Below are positions 35,042 through 43,355 of a stretch of DNA of 64,000 bases, piece after piece. Positions within the stretch are counted from its first letter, which is position 1. Every line of letters starts with the position of its first letter. Source of the DNA: Streptomyces pactum (GTDB lineage Bacteria > Actinomycetota > Actinomycetes > Streptomycetales > Streptomycetaceae); assembly GCF_016031615.1 (NCBI RefSeq), contig NZ_JACYXC010000001.1:5332001-5396000 (forward strand). The letters are read 5' to 3'. Position numbers and translations under genes: made by a program. The notes beneath the pieces were generated by a model. That model had not been told where the DNA came from. It worked only from the letters and a program-made list of their open reading frames with translations, and did no database searches.

Positions 35042-35701
35042 GTGCTCACCGATCTGTTCACCCCGTCCGTCCAGTACTCGCTGGACATCGCCGGCATCTT
35101 CGTCTTCGCGATCTCCGGCGCGCTGCTCGCCGTCCGCAAGAACTTCGACGTCTTCGGCATGGCCGTGCTGGCCTCGGTGACCGCCCTGGGCGGCGGGCTG
35201 TTCCGGGACGTGATGATCGGCGACCTGCCGCCCACCGCCTTCACCGACCTCGGGTACTTCGTCACCCCGCTGGTCGCCACGGTGCTGGTCTTCTTCCTCC
35301 ACCCCGAGGTGGAGCGGATCACCCGGGCCGTGGGCGTCTTCGACGCGGCCGGCCTGGGGCTGTTCTGCGTCGCCGGCACCACCAAGGCGTACGACTACGG
35401 GCTCGGGCTGACCTCCTCCGCCGCGCTCGGCCTGGCCACCGCCGTCGGCGGCGGGGTGCTCCGGGACGTCCTCGCCAACGAGATCCCCTCGCTGCTGCGC
35501 TGGGACCGCGACCTGTACGCGGTCCCGGCGATGGTCGGCGCGGTCACCACCGCCCTGCTGATCCGCTTCGACGCGCTGGACGCCACCACCAGCGCGCTCG
35601 CCGCCACCATGGCCTTCACGGTGCGGCTGCTGGCGATGCACTTCGGGTGGCGGGCGCCGCGCGCCTGGAACCGCCGGAGCACCGCCACCGAGGAGATGTG
35701 A
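35042..35701 (+). CDS. TRIC-family cation channel (UPF0126)
   Basis: 219 aa integral membrane protein. Two tandem UPF0126 repeats: DIAGIFVFAISGALLAVRKN ... ALGGGLFRDVMIGDLPP, then DAAGLGLFCVAGTTKAYDYG ... AVGGGVLRDVLANEIP. The GGGxxRD motifs mark the pore-forming TRIC fold; bacterial members conduct K+ and Na+. GTG 35042 has no SD and a TAAAAT box directly upstream, so leaderless translation is likely. It stands alone between the importer operon and the desulfurase. Confidence 0.94.
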   Translation: MLTDLFTPSVQYSLDIAGIFVFAISGALLAVRKNFDVFGMAVLASVTALGGGLFRDVMIGDLPPTAFTDLGYFVTPLVATVLVFFLHPEVERITRAVGVFDAAGLGLFCVAGTTKAYDYGLGLTSSAALGLATAVGGGVLRDVLANEIPSLLRWDRDLYAVPAMVGAVTTALLIRFDALDATTSALAATMAFTVRLLAMHFGWRAPRAWNRRSTATEEM

Positions 35702-35784
35702 GTCACCGCGGTGCCCCCGGGCCGCCGTGTTCCCGCCCGGCGGCCGTCACACCCTCCCCGTCCGGCTCGTAGAATCGTCGCACC

Positions 35785-36954
35785 ATGGCATACCTCGACC
35801 ACGCCGCCACCACGCCGATGATTCCCGAGGCGGTGCAGGCGATGACCGCCCAGCTCACCGTCGTCGGGAACGCCTCCTCGCTGCACGCCCCCGGCCGGCG
35901 TGCCCGGCGCACCGTCGAGGAAGGCCGCGAGACCCTCGCCGCCGCCCTCGGGGCCCGACCGAGCGAGGTGATCTTCACCGCCGGCGGGACGGAGGCCGAC
36001 AACCTCGCCGTGAAGGGCCTGTACTGGGCCCGGCGGGACGCCGACCCGGCCCGGACCCGGGTGCTGGCCAGCCCGGTGGAACACCACGCGGTCCTCGACG
36101 CGGTGCACTGGCTCGCCGACCACGAGGCTGCCCGGGTGGAGTGGCTGCCGGTGGACCGGTACGGCCGGGTCTCGCCCGACGCGCTGCGGGAGGCGATCGG
36201 GCGGAACCCCGCCGATGTGGCGCTGGCCACCGTGATGTGGGCCAACAACGAGATCGGCACCGTGCTGCCGGTCACCGAACTCGCCGCGGTGGCGGCCGAG
36301 TTCGGCGTCCCGCTGCACGCCGACGCGGTACAGGCGTTCGGCCAGCTCGACGTGGACTTCGCCGCCTCCGGCCTCGCCGCGATGACGGTCAGCGGCCACA
36401 AGATCGGCGGCCCCTACGGGATCGGGGCGCTGCTGCTGGCCCGGGAGTACGCCCCCGTCCCGCTGCTGCACGGCGGGGGCCAGGAGCGGCAGGTGCGCTC
36501 CGGCACCCTGGACGCACCGGCCGTCGCCGCCTTCGCGGTCGCCGGGGAGCTGGCCGCGGCCCGCCGCGCGGACTTCGCCCGCGAGGTCGGCGCGCTGCGG
36601 GACGCGCTGATCGCCGCGGTCACCGAGGCGGTGCCGGACGCGGTCCTGGGCGGCGACCCCGACCCGGCCGGCCGGCTGCCCGCCAACGCGCACTTCTCCT
36701 TCCCCGGCTGCGAGGGCGACTCGCTGCTGCTGCTGCTCGACGCCCAGGGCATCGCCTGCTCCACCGGGTCGGCGTGCACCGCCGGGGTGGCCCAGCCCAG
36801 CCACGTGGTGCTGGCCACCGGCACCGATCCGGACCTGGCCCGCGGCACCCTGCGCTTCTCGCTCGGCCACACCTCCACCCGGGCCGATGTGGACGCGGTG
36901 GCCGCGGCGATCGGCCCGGCCGTCGAACGCGCCCGCAGCGCCGGCCTGAGCTGA
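35785..36954 (+). CDS. Cysteine desulfurase (IscS/NifS family)
   Basis: 389 aa PLP enzyme that mobilises sulfur from cysteine as an enzyme persulfide. PLP lysine Lys206 in SGHKIGGPYGIGAL; active-site loop ACSTGSACTAG with catalytic Cys331 and an extra Cys325. N-terminal YLDHAATTPM is canonical. ATG 35785 has no SD; TAGAAT at 35770-35775 suggests a leaderless transcript. mnmA lies 1.8 kb downstream on the same strand, so it is the likely sulfur donor for tRNA 2-thiouridine. Confidence 0.94.
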   Translation: MAYLDHAATTPMIPEAVQAMTAQLTVVGNASSLHAPGRRARRTVEEGRETLAAALGARPSEVIFTAGGTEADNLAVKGLYWARRDADPARTRVLASPVEHHAVLDAVHWLADHEAARVEWLPVDRYGRVSPDALREAIGRNPADVALATVMWANNEIGTVLPVTELAAVAAEFGVPLHADAVQAFGQLDVDFAASGLAAMTVSGHKIGGPYGIGALLLAREYAPVPLLHGGGQERQVRSGTLDAPAVAAFAVAGELAAARRADFAREVGALRDALIAAVTEAVPDAVLGGDPDPAGRLPANAHFSFPGCEGDSLLLLLDAQGIACSTGSACTAGVAQPSHVVLATGTDPDLARGTLRFSLGHTSTRADVDAVAAAIGPAVERARSAGLS

Positions 36955-36981
36955 GCCGCCCGCCGGCCCCGGGCCCGAACC

Positions 36982-37011
36982 GAACCGGGCCGGTCCGTGC
37001 CGGCCCGGTTC
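36982..37011. terminator. Bidirectional hairpin between desulfurase and RidA genes
   Basis: GAACCGGGCCGG (36982-36993) and CCGGCCCGGTTC (37000-37011), a 12-bp stem with a 6-nt loop. Confidence 0.85.
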
Positions 37012-37078
37012 GGGCGTCGGTCGCGCCGGTGACGGCCCGGGGCTCGCGCCGGACGGTCGCCCGGCGCGGGGCGGCCGG

Positions 37079-37489
37079 TCAGGAGTCGAGGACGGCGGCC
37101 ACCGCTTCGATCTCCACCAGCTGGTCGTGGTAGCCCAGCACGGTCACGCCCATCAGGGTGCTGGGAACGTCGTGCTCGCCGAAGGCGTCCCGGACCACCT
37201 CCCAGGCGGTGACCAGGTCCTCCTGCCGGGTGGAGGCGACCAGGACCCGGGTGCTGATCACGTCCTCCAGCACGGCCCCGGCGTCGGCGAGCGCGGTCCG
37301 CAGGTTCTCCACCGCCTTGGCGGCCTGGCCGGCGTAGTCCCCGACGGCCGCGGTGGTGCCGTCGTCGTTGAGCGGGCACGCCCCGGCGAGGAAGATCAGC
37401 CGTGCCTCGGCGGGCGCGGTGGCCGCGTAGGCGTACTCGGCGACGTCGGAGAGCGTGGCGGAGCGGATCAGCGTGACGGCACGGGGCAC
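37079..37489 (-). CDS. RidA/YjgF family protein
   Basis: 136 aa from GTG 37489 (AAGGGA 6 nt upstream). The RidA fold shows LIFLAGACPLNDDG, QAAKAVENLRTALADAGAVLEDVISTRVLVAS and the end motif YHDQLVEIEAVAAVLD. RidA proteins hydrolyse reactive enamine/imine intermediates from PLP enzymes such as serine dehydratases; the conserved Arg in STRV fits that activity. Some YjgF subfamilies have other roles. Convergent with the PLP-dependent desulfurase. Confidence 0.9.
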   Translation of the reverse strand: MPRAVTLIRSATLSDVAEYAYAATAPAEARLIFLAGACPLNDDGTTAAVGDYAGQAAKAVENLRTALADAGAVLEDVISTRVLVASTRQEDLVTAWEVVRDAFGEHDVPSTLMGVTVLGYHDQLVEIEAVAAVLDS

Positions 37490-37758
37490 GTGCGTTCCCT
37501 TTCGGCGGCGACCCCCGGTGGACGGGGGCGGGGTACAGGCGATCTCATCCTGGCGCACCACCCGCCGCGCCGTCCTCCCGATTTCCCCCGGCCCCCGGCC
37601 CCCCACCGTGGCTCCCGGCCCCGGCTTCCGGTCCCCGCTGCCGCTGGCGGCGCACCGCCTCCGCCCGCGCGGGGGCGCCGCCGGTCCCCCGCGCGGGGGC
37701 GCCGCCGGTCCGCCCGCCGGTGGCGGCGGCCGGCCGGTCAGCGGCCCCGGCCGGCCGG

Positions 37759-38517
37759 TCAGCGGCCCCGGCCGGCCGCCCGGACCATCCGCAGATAGCG
37801 GTCCCAGTCCCAGTGCGGCCCGGGGTCGGTGTGGTCCGCGCCCGGCACCTCGATGTGGCCGATGACGTGCGCCCGGTCGGGCTCCATGCCGTACCGCGCG
37901 CAGATCGCCGCGGTGAGCCCGGCCGACGCCCGGTACATGGCCATGGTGAAGGACTCCGGGCGGTCCACCCAGCCCGCGTGCTCGATGCCCACGCTGCGCT
38001 CGTTGTACGCCCGGTTCCCGGCGTGGAAGGCGACGTCCAGCTCCCGGACCGTCTGTGCGATCCGGCCGTCCTCCCGCACCACGTAGTGGGTGGCGGCACG
38101 GTGCTCCGGGTCGCGGAAGGCCCGCAGCGCCGAGTCGTAGCCGCCCTGCACGACGTGGATCACCACCCGGTCGACCAGGTAGTCGCGCGGCCGGTCCGCC
38201 CGGCGGAAGTTCGCCTCGGACGCGGCGACCCAGTGCGCCCCGGGGTGGTCCACCTCGCCCTCCCGGCGCGGCAGGGCCACGCCCGGCATGCGCCACCACA
38301 GCCGCTCCAGCTCCTCCCGCGCCGCCCAGGCCGCCCCCGCCGCGCCCAGCCCGGCCACCGCCGCCCCGCCCAGCAGCAGGGTGCGCCGGCGCACCCGGGG
38401 GCGCCCGTCCGCGGCCGTGCGGTCCCCCGGCCGCGCTCCCGCTCCCGTCCCGGGGCGGCAGCCTGTCGCCGGGCGCGGTGGGGAGCCGGACGGGGCCGGG
38501 GACGGCGCATCGCTCAT
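37759..38517 (-). CDS. Tat-exported N-acetylmuramoyl-L-alanine amidase (Amidase_2), second copy
   Basis: 252 aa. The N-terminal 40 residues are Pro/Gly/Ala-rich, then a Tat signal RVRRRTLLLGGAAVAGLGAAG. The Amidase_2 domain has VVIHVVQGG, FHAGNRAYNERSVGIEHAGW and DHTDPGPHWDWDRY with candidate zinc ligands His and Asp. It matches the 7715-8383 amidase in all motifs but differs in signal and linker. Predicted to cut peptidoglycan stem peptides outside the membrane. The long N-terminal extension before the Tat motif is unusual, and an internal start is possible. Confidence 0.92.
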   Translation of the reverse strand: MSDAPSPAPSGSPPRPATGCRPGTGAGARPGDRTAADGRPRVRRRTLLLGGAAVAGLGAAGAAWAAREELERLWWRMPGVALPRREGEVDHPGAHWVAASEANFRRADRPRDYLVDRVVIHVVQGGYDSALRAFRDPEHRAATHYVVREDGRIAQTVRELDVAFHAGNRAYNERSVGIEHAGWVDRPESFTMAMYRASAGLTAAICARYGMEPDRAHVIGHIEVPGADHTDPGPHWDWDRYLRMVRAAGRGR

Positions 38518-38787
38518 GGTGTGGACAACGCCCCCGGGTCCGCCGCGGTTCCACCGCCCCGCGTCCGTGCCCCTCGCGCACCGGCCGCACGCCGCCCCCT
38601 TCCCGCCGGGGGCCGCCCGCGCGCCGCCCCTTTCCCGCCCAGGGCGGCCCGCGCGCCGCCCGCCCCGCCGGGGCCGTCCCCGCGGCCCCCGCCCCCGCGC
38701 CGCCCGCCCGGGCCGTGAACGGGCCGTGAACCGGCGTGAGAACCGGGGCGCGGATCACCCGGGCGGCCCCGTACCCTGGAGAGCGCT

Positions 38788-39951
38788 ATGACTGACTTCC
38801 CGGGCGCCCCCGATCCGAACGCTCCGCGCGACGGCCGTCGCCTCCGCGTGCTGGCCGCCATGTCCGGCGGCGTGGACTCCGCCGTCGCCGCGGCCCGTGC
38901 CGCCGAGGCCGGCCACGACGTGACCGGCGTGCACCTGGCGCTGTCCGCCAACCCGCAGTCCTTCCGCACCGGCGCGCGGGGCTGCTGCACCATCGAGGAC
39001 TCCCGCGACGCCCGCCGCGCCGCCGACGTCATCGGCATCCCCTTCTACGTGTGGGACCTGGCCGAGCGGTTCCGCGAGGACGTGGTGGACGACTTCGTCG
39101 CCGAGTACCGGGCGGGCCGCACCCCCAACCCGTGCCTGCGCTGCAACGAGAAGATCAAGTTCGCCGCGCTGCTGGACAAGGCGCTCGCGCTCGGCTTCGA
39201 CGCGGTGTGCACCGGTCACTACGCGACCGTGGTCACCCGCGAGGACGGCAGCCGGGAGCTGCACCGCGCCAGTGACATGGCCAAGGACCAGAGCTACGTC
39301 CTGGGCGTGCTGGACGAGCGGCAGCTGGCGCACGCGATGTTCCCGCTCGGCGACACCCTCACGACCAAGGACGAGATCCGCGCCGAGGCCGAGCGCCGCG
39401 GGCTGTCGGTGGCGAAGAAGCCGGACAGCCACGACATCTGCTTCATCGCCGACGGCGACACCCGCGGCTTCCTCGCCTCCCGGCTGGGCCGGGCCGAGGG
39501 CGACATCGTGGACGAGGACGGCAACAAGCTCGGCACCCACGAGGGCGCGTACGGCTACACCATCGGCCAGCGCAAGGGCCTGCGGATCGGCGTCCCCGCG
39601 CCGGACGGCAAGCCGCGCTACGTGCTGGACATCTCCCCGGTGAACAACACCGTCACCGTCGGCCCGGCCGCCGCGCTCGACATCGCCGAGCTGACCGCGA
39701 TCCGGCCCCGCTGGTGCGGCACGCCGCCCGCCGGCCCGGGGACGTACACCGCCCAGCTGCGTGCCCACGGCGGCGAGACCGAGGTCCGCGCCGAGCCGGT
39801 GGGCGAGGAGCTGCGGGTGACCTTCGCCGAGCCGGTGCGCGGGGTCGCCCCGGGCCAGGCGATCGTGCTCTACGACGGCACCCGGGTGGTCGGCTCGGCC
39901 ACCATCGCCACCACCCGCCGCGCCCGGGAGACCGCCGCCGCGTCGGGCTAG
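38788..39951 (+). CDS. mnmA: tRNA-specific 2-thiouridylase
   Basis: 387 aa. MnmA adenylates and thiolates U34 of tRNA(Lys, Glu, Gln). PP-loop AMSGGVDS (24-31); catalytic cysteines Cys119 (NPCLRCNEKIKF) and Cys218 (HDICFIAD), plus an extra Cys116. RNA-binding middle (GAYGYTIGQRKGL) and C-terminal beta-barrel domain are intact. ATG 38788 has GGAGAG 6 nt upstream. Ends in a 4-bp convergent overlap with the YdeI-like gene. Works with the cysteine desulfurase at 35785. Confidence 0.96.
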   Translation: MTDFPGAPDPNAPRDGRRLRVLAAMSGGVDSAVAAARAAEAGHDVTGVHLALSANPQSFRTGARGCCTIEDSRDARRAADVIGIPFYVWDLAERFREDVVDDFVAEYRAGRTPNPCLRCNEKIKFAALLDKALALGFDAVCTGHYATVVTREDGSRELHRASDMAKDQSYVLGVLDERQLAHAMFPLGDTLTTKDEIRAEAERRGLSVAKKPDSHDICFIADGDTRGFLASRLGRAEGDIVDEDGNKLGTHEGAYGYTIGQRKGLRIGVPAPDGKPRYVLDISPVNNTVTVGPAAALDIAELTAIRPRWCGTPPAGPGTYTAQLRAHGGETEVRAEPVGEELRVTFAEPVRGVAPGQAIVLYDGTRVVGSATIATTRRARETAAASG

Positions 39952-40529
39952 GCCGGTGGGGTGCCCGCCGCGCGCAGCGCGTCCAGGGCCTTGGCGAGCC
40001 GGGCCCGCCGGCTCTCCGGGGTGACCGCCTGGAGCAGCGGGAGGATCGTCAGGTACCGCGCCGTGCGGTCGAGTGCCTCGAAGGCACGCCTGGCCGCGGG
40101 GTCGGCGTCGAGCGCCGCCGCGAGGTCGGGCGGCACGGTGGCGGTGCGCTGCGACTCGTACGCGGCCGCCCACCGGCCGTCGGCCTTCGCCTTCCGCACC
40201 TCGGCGAGGCCGGGCTCGCGCATCCGGCCGGCGGCGGTGAGCGCTTCGGCCTTCTCGACGTTCACCCGCGACCACAGGCTGCGGGGGCGGCGGGGCACGT
40301 ACTTCTGGAGGTAGTGCCGGGCGTCGAGGGACCGCCGCTGGCCGGAGATCCAGCCGTAGCACAGGCCGATGTCCACCAGCTCGTCCGAGGTGACGGAGGG
40401 GATGCCGGAGGTCTTCTTGGCCACCTTGATCCACACGCCCTCGTGGCGGGTGTGGTGCTCCGCCAGCCAGCGCTCGAACGCTTCGCCGTCCGCGCAGGCG
40501 ATGATCTCCACCCCGTCGAGCTGATCCAT
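39948..40529 (-). CDS. YdeI/OmpD-associated family protein
   Basis: 193 aa cytoplasmic protein. The YdeI pattern is clear: EAFERWLAEHHTRHEGVWIKVAKKTSG, DIGLCYGWISGQRRSLDARHYLQKYVPRRPRSLWS and a C-terminal OmdA-like helical region. Function is poorly known; relatives are linked to resistance to cationic peptides or to being bacteriocin-protective. Its stop overlaps mnmA's by 4 bp on opposite strands. Confidence 0.88.
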   Translation of the reverse strand: MDQLDGVEIIACADGEAFERWLAEHHTRHEGVWIKVAKKTSGIPSVTSDELVDIGLCYGWISGQRRSLDARHYLQKYVPRRPRSLWSRVNVEKAEALTAAGRMREPGLAEVRKAKADGRWAAAYESQRTATVPPDLAAALDADPAARRAFEALDRTARYLTILPLLQAVTPESRRARLAKALDALRAAGTPPA

Positions 40530-40556
40530 ACGGTTCAGGCTAGCGCCCGGCCGCGT

Positions 40557-40772
40557 TCAGGGGCGCCGGGTGGCGCCCCCCAGCCCGTCGAACCGCCCCG
40601 CCTTCGCGGCCCCCAGGAACGCGCGCAGTGAGGCGGGGCGGGTGGCCATGACGGTGCCGGGTATCTCGCTCTCGCGTATGGCTATGCCGTTGTCCTCTGT
40701 GGTGGCCAGCTCGACGCAGGCGTTGCCGCCCGTCTCGGAAAATGACGACTTGACCCAGGTCGAATCCGGCAT
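40557..40772 (-). CDS. DUF397 small protein, partner of XRE regulator
   Basis: 71 aa. DUF397 signature: TWVKSSFSETGGNACVELATT ... AIRES, followed by a PASLRAFLGAAKAGRFDGL tail. It starts 6 nt after the XRE gene stop, so it is co-translated. DUF397 proteins occur with WhiJ/AbaA-type XRE regulators in streptomycetes and modulate them; a toxin-antitoxin-like relation has been proposed for some pairs. Confidence 0.93.
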   Translation of the reverse strand: MPDSTWVKSSFSETGGNACVELATTEDNGIAIRESEIPGTVMATRPASLRAFLGAAKAGRFDGLGGATRRP

Positions 40773-40778
40773 GGCACC

Positions 40779-41624
40779 TCACGCGTCCTTGGCGATTGCG
40801 AGGATGAAGTCCCGCGACTTCTCCGCCGGCAACGCTACCGTCTCGATAACGTCGAACAGCGTTCGGAAGTGGGCAAGTTGCGTGGGCGAGTCGATGAAGA
40901 CCGCACCGGTCGGTGAGTCCATGTGCACGGTGTCCAAGCGAGAGGTCCGGGCCTCGGCATAGAGAACCGACTCGCCGGCCATGGGGAAGCCGCCTGCCGC
41001 GAACGGGATGACGCGGATGGTGACGTTTTCCAGCTCGCTCATCACCAGCAGGTGTCCCAGTTGTCTCCGTGCCACATCCCTCCCGCCGAACTGCATGCGG
41101 AGTGCTGCCTCGTGGATCAGCGCCACAAAGGGTGTCGCCCTCTCCTCGGTGATGACCGTCTGCCGGGTTATGCGGTGCGCGACACGCAGTTCCACCTCAA
41201 GCCGGGGTAGTGCGGGCACGACGAGATCGAAGAGTGCGCGGGCATGTTCTTCGGTCTGGAGCAACCCGGGCAGATGAGCCGTCTGGACGGTGCGCAGCCG
41301 TAGGGCGTCGTGCTCGATCTCCGACACATCGATAAAGCCCGGCGGAATCTTGCCGCGGTACTCCTCCCACCAAGGTTTCTGCCGACGCTCGGTCATCCGC
41401 ACCAGACCATCGACGAGTGATTCGTCGTCGCACTGGTACACGCTGGCCAGGCGGCGGATGCGTTCCTCGCTGACTCCGAAGCGTCCGGCCTCGATGTTGG
41501 AAATCATCGACCGATCGGTTCCGAGAAGCCCGGCCGCCGTCGATGCGGACATCCCGGCCTCCTCGCGAAGCCGCCGAAGTTCGGCTCCCAGGCGACGCTG
41601 GCGAATCGTCAGGGGCTTGCCCAT
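40779..41624 (-). CDS. XRE/DUF5753 transcriptional regulator (WhiJ/AbaA-like)
   Basis: 281 aa. ATG 41624 follows GGGAGGG. The HTH lies at about 8-63 (RLGAELRRLREEAGMSASTAAGLLGTDRSMISNIEAGRFG), then DUF5753 (PGLLQTEEHARALFD, RHRITRQTV-like, LHMQFGG-like, RVIPFAAG, SPTQLAHFRTLFD). DNA-binding cytoplasmic regulator. Codon use is visibly less GC-biased than neighbours, suggesting horizontal history. It is divergent from the ATP-binding gene across a region with two palindromes, probably its operators. Confidence 0.94.
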   Translation of the reverse strand: MGKPLTIRQRRLGAELRRLREEAGMSASTAAGLLGTDRSMISNIEAGRFGVSEERIRRLASVYQCDDESLVDGLVRMTERRQKPWWEEYRGKIPPGFIDVSEIEHDALRLRTVQTAHLPGLLQTEEHARALFDLVVPALPRLEVELRVAHRITRQTVITEERATPFVALIHEAALRMQFGGRDVARRQLGHLLVMSELENVTIRVIPFAAGGFPMAGESVLYAEARTSRLDTVHMDSPTGAVFIDSPTQLAHFRTLFDVIETVALPAEKSRDFILAIAKDA

Positions 41625-41693
41625 GCGCCCTCCCTTCCTCTGCGGCCAGTCTCCCGCTCCCCAACCGAGCGCGGCAGAAAAGGAGTTCGTATC

Positions 41694-41725
41694 ACTCGTT
41701 CGAGTTAGACGCATAACAGTTGTTA
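41694..41725. promoter_or_regulatory. Two phased palindromes in the divergent XRE/ATPase promoter
   Basis: ACTCGTTCGAGT (41694-41705) and TAACAGTTGTTA (41714-41725) are both perfect 12-bp palindromes, centres 20 bp apart (about two helical turns). They lie between divergent genes and are candidate binding sites for the XRE regulator. Confidence 0.7.
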
Positions 41726-41790
41726 GCGTCGGGGCCCTACCGTTGTGGTGCGACTCTCACAGACGGAACTCCGCACCGAAGGTGGCTGTC

Positions 41791-42246
41791 ATGCCCAAAG
41801 ACCCCTTCCCCATGCCGTTCGAGCAGCCCTGGGAGTACGAGATCTCCTTCCCCCGGGACCCGCGCGGTCCCAAGGTCGTCCGGGCCGCCCTCTACACGAT
41901 GCTCACGGCGCACCACCTCGATCCGCTCATCGAGCGGGCGGCGCTGCTGACGAGCGAGCTGACCACCAACTCCGTCCGCTACTCCGACCACCCGGTCTGC
42001 GTGCGGGTGCGGTGGGAGCACCCCGTGCTGCGGGTCAGCGTCTCGGACTCCAACCCGGAACTGCCGGCGGTGCTCAAGCCGGGCGCCGAGGACGAGTGCG
42101 GGCGCGGCCTGTTCATCCTGGAGGTGTTCGCCGACCGGTGGGGCGGATTCTCGCTGGGGAAGGAGGTGTTCGGGATGGGCGGCAAGACGGTCTGGTTCGA
42201 GCTGGGCCTCGGTGACCCACCACCGATCCCGGCCCTGGCGGCCTGA
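41791..42246 (+). CDS. ATP-binding protein, anti-sigma-like HATPase, of XRE/DUF397 locus
   Basis: 151 aa GHKL ATPase. N box LLTSELTTNSVRYS, G1-like VSDSNPELP, G2-like DECGRGLFILEVFADRWGG and the end GKTVWFELGLG. ATG 41791 has AAGGTGG 7 nt upstream. It completes the common actinomycete trio with the XRE and DUF397 genes; AbaA-type loci of this sort influence antibiotic production and development. The stop is in a 21-bp tandem duplication. Confidence 0.9.
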   Translation: MPKDPFPMPFEQPWEYEISFPRDPRGPKVVRAALYTMLTAHHLDPLIERAALLTSELTTNSVRYSDHPVCVRVRWEHPVLRVSVSDSNPELPAVLKPGAEDECGRGLFILEVFADRWGGFSLGKEVFGMGGKTVWFELGLGDPPPIPALAA

Positions 42247-42274
42247 GCGCCCGCCCTGGCGGCCTGAGCGCCCG
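42233..42274 (+). repeat. 21-bp perfect tandem duplication over the stop codon
   Basis: Two identical copies (42233-42253, 42254-42274) of a unit containing CCTGAGCG, so the TGA stop is repeated 21 bp later. Confidence 0.92.
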
Positions 42275-42278
42275 TCCC

Positions 42279-42313
42279 GACCGGGCCGCCGTTCCGGTCA
42301 CGGCGGCCCGGTC
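42279..42313. terminator. Bidirectional hairpin between ATPase and hydrolase genes
   Basis: GACCGGGCCGCCG (42279-42291) and CGGCGGCCCGGTC (42301-42313), a 13-bp stem with a 9-nt loop, between convergent genes. Confidence 0.85.
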
Positions 42314-42324
42314 GGCCGCGACCC

Positions 42325-43209
42325 TCACCGGGCCGTGGTGTGCGACAGGACCACCTCCGCCAGCGGCCCGTGCACCTCGGGCGGCAGGGAGTGGCCCAGG
42401 CCCGGGACCTCGGCGAGCCGGGCGCCGCCGATGGCCTGGGCCAGGAACTGCGGGTGCGGCGGCGGGAACACCGGGTCGGCCGGGGCGGAGACGACGAGTG
42501 TGGGCACCCGGTTCGCGGCCAGGGCCTCCGTGCGCAGCATGCCGGAGTGGTCGGCCCGGCCGTGCGCGGTACCGGGCAGGTAGCTGCCGGTGTGCTCGAT
42601 GATCTCGCGCTCCAGGGCCCGGAAGTACTCCGCGTCGAACGGCAGCCCGTCGCCGTGCAGCAGCTCCCAGTGTCGTACCCGGCGGTCCAGTTCGGCCTCC
42701 TCGCCCAGGTCCTCGACGGGGCGCGCCCACTCCTCCAGCAGCCGGGGGTCGATGCCCGGGAGCCGGTCCACCGGGGTGCGGGTGCCGTCCGGGTGGACCA
42801 GGTCGGCCGTGCTCAGCGCGGTGGTGCCGAACACCGTGGCGCTGAGCACCCGGTCGGGGTGGTCGGCGAGCACCAGCTGGGTGAGCATCCCGCCCAGGGA
42901 CATCCCGACCAGGTGGGCCCTCTCGACGCCGAGCCCGTCCAGTACGGCCACCACGTCCTCGGCGAGGTCGGTGACCCGGTACGGGTCCTGGTCGAAGGTC
43001 CAGCTGGAGCGGCCGGTGTCGCGGTGGTCGTAGCGGATCACGCGGTGGTGCGCCGCGAGCCGCTCCACCAGGCCCTCCGGCCAGCCGAGGCCGGACGCCT
43101 GCGCGCCCATGACCAGGAGCAGCGGGGTGCCGTCGGCCGGGCCCCGGGTCTCGGTCCACAGGCGGACACCGGGGGCGGTCTCGACGAAGCGGGTGGTGCG
43201 TACGGACAT
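42325..43209 (-). CDS. Alpha/beta-hydrolase
   Basis: 294 aa. Oxyanion region LLLVMGAQASGLGWP, nucleophile elbow GMSLGG, candidate acid Asp in SAPADPVFP, catalytic His in PGLGHSLP. Resembles aclacinomycin-methylesterase/RdmC-like hydrolases (WTETRGPADGTPLLLV ... RYDHRDTGRS), but the substrate cannot be read. A 17-bp TetR-type palindrome lies 31 bp upstream of the start, so it is probably repressed by a TetR protein encoded elsewhere. Confidence 0.92.
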   Translation of the reverse strand: MSVRTTRFVETAPGVRLWTETRGPADGTPLLLVMGAQASGLGWPEGLVERLAAHHRVIRYDHRDTGRSSWTFDQDPYRVTDLAEDVVAVLDGLGVERAHLVGMSLGGMLTQLVLADHPDRVLSATVFGTTALSTADLVHPDGTRTPVDRLPGIDPRLLEEWARPVEDLGEEAELDRRVRHWELLHGDGLPFDAEYFRALEREIIEHTGSYLPGTAHGRADHSGMLRTEALAANRVPTLVVSAPADPVFPPPHPQFLAQAIGGARLAEVPGLGHSLPPEVHGPLAEVVLSHTTAR

Positions 43210-43239
43210 GACGGGAATCCCTTCACCGTGTTCTCGGAA

Positions 43240-43256
43240 CGAGACGTATCGTCTCG
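43240..43256. promoter_or_regulatory. TetR-type palindromic operator
   Basis: CGAGACGTATCGTCTCG, perfect 7-bp arms around TAT, between the hydrolase (-) and LOG gene (+). It is closer to the hydrolase start. Confidence 0.7.
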
Positions 43257-43355
43257 CTATCTTCTCCGGGTGTCAACGGCGATGTCCGTGCGGGCGCTTC
43301 CCGGGCGGGCCGGCCGGGCCGGAGCGGCCGGAGCGGGGCGGCGTACCGTACCGGC

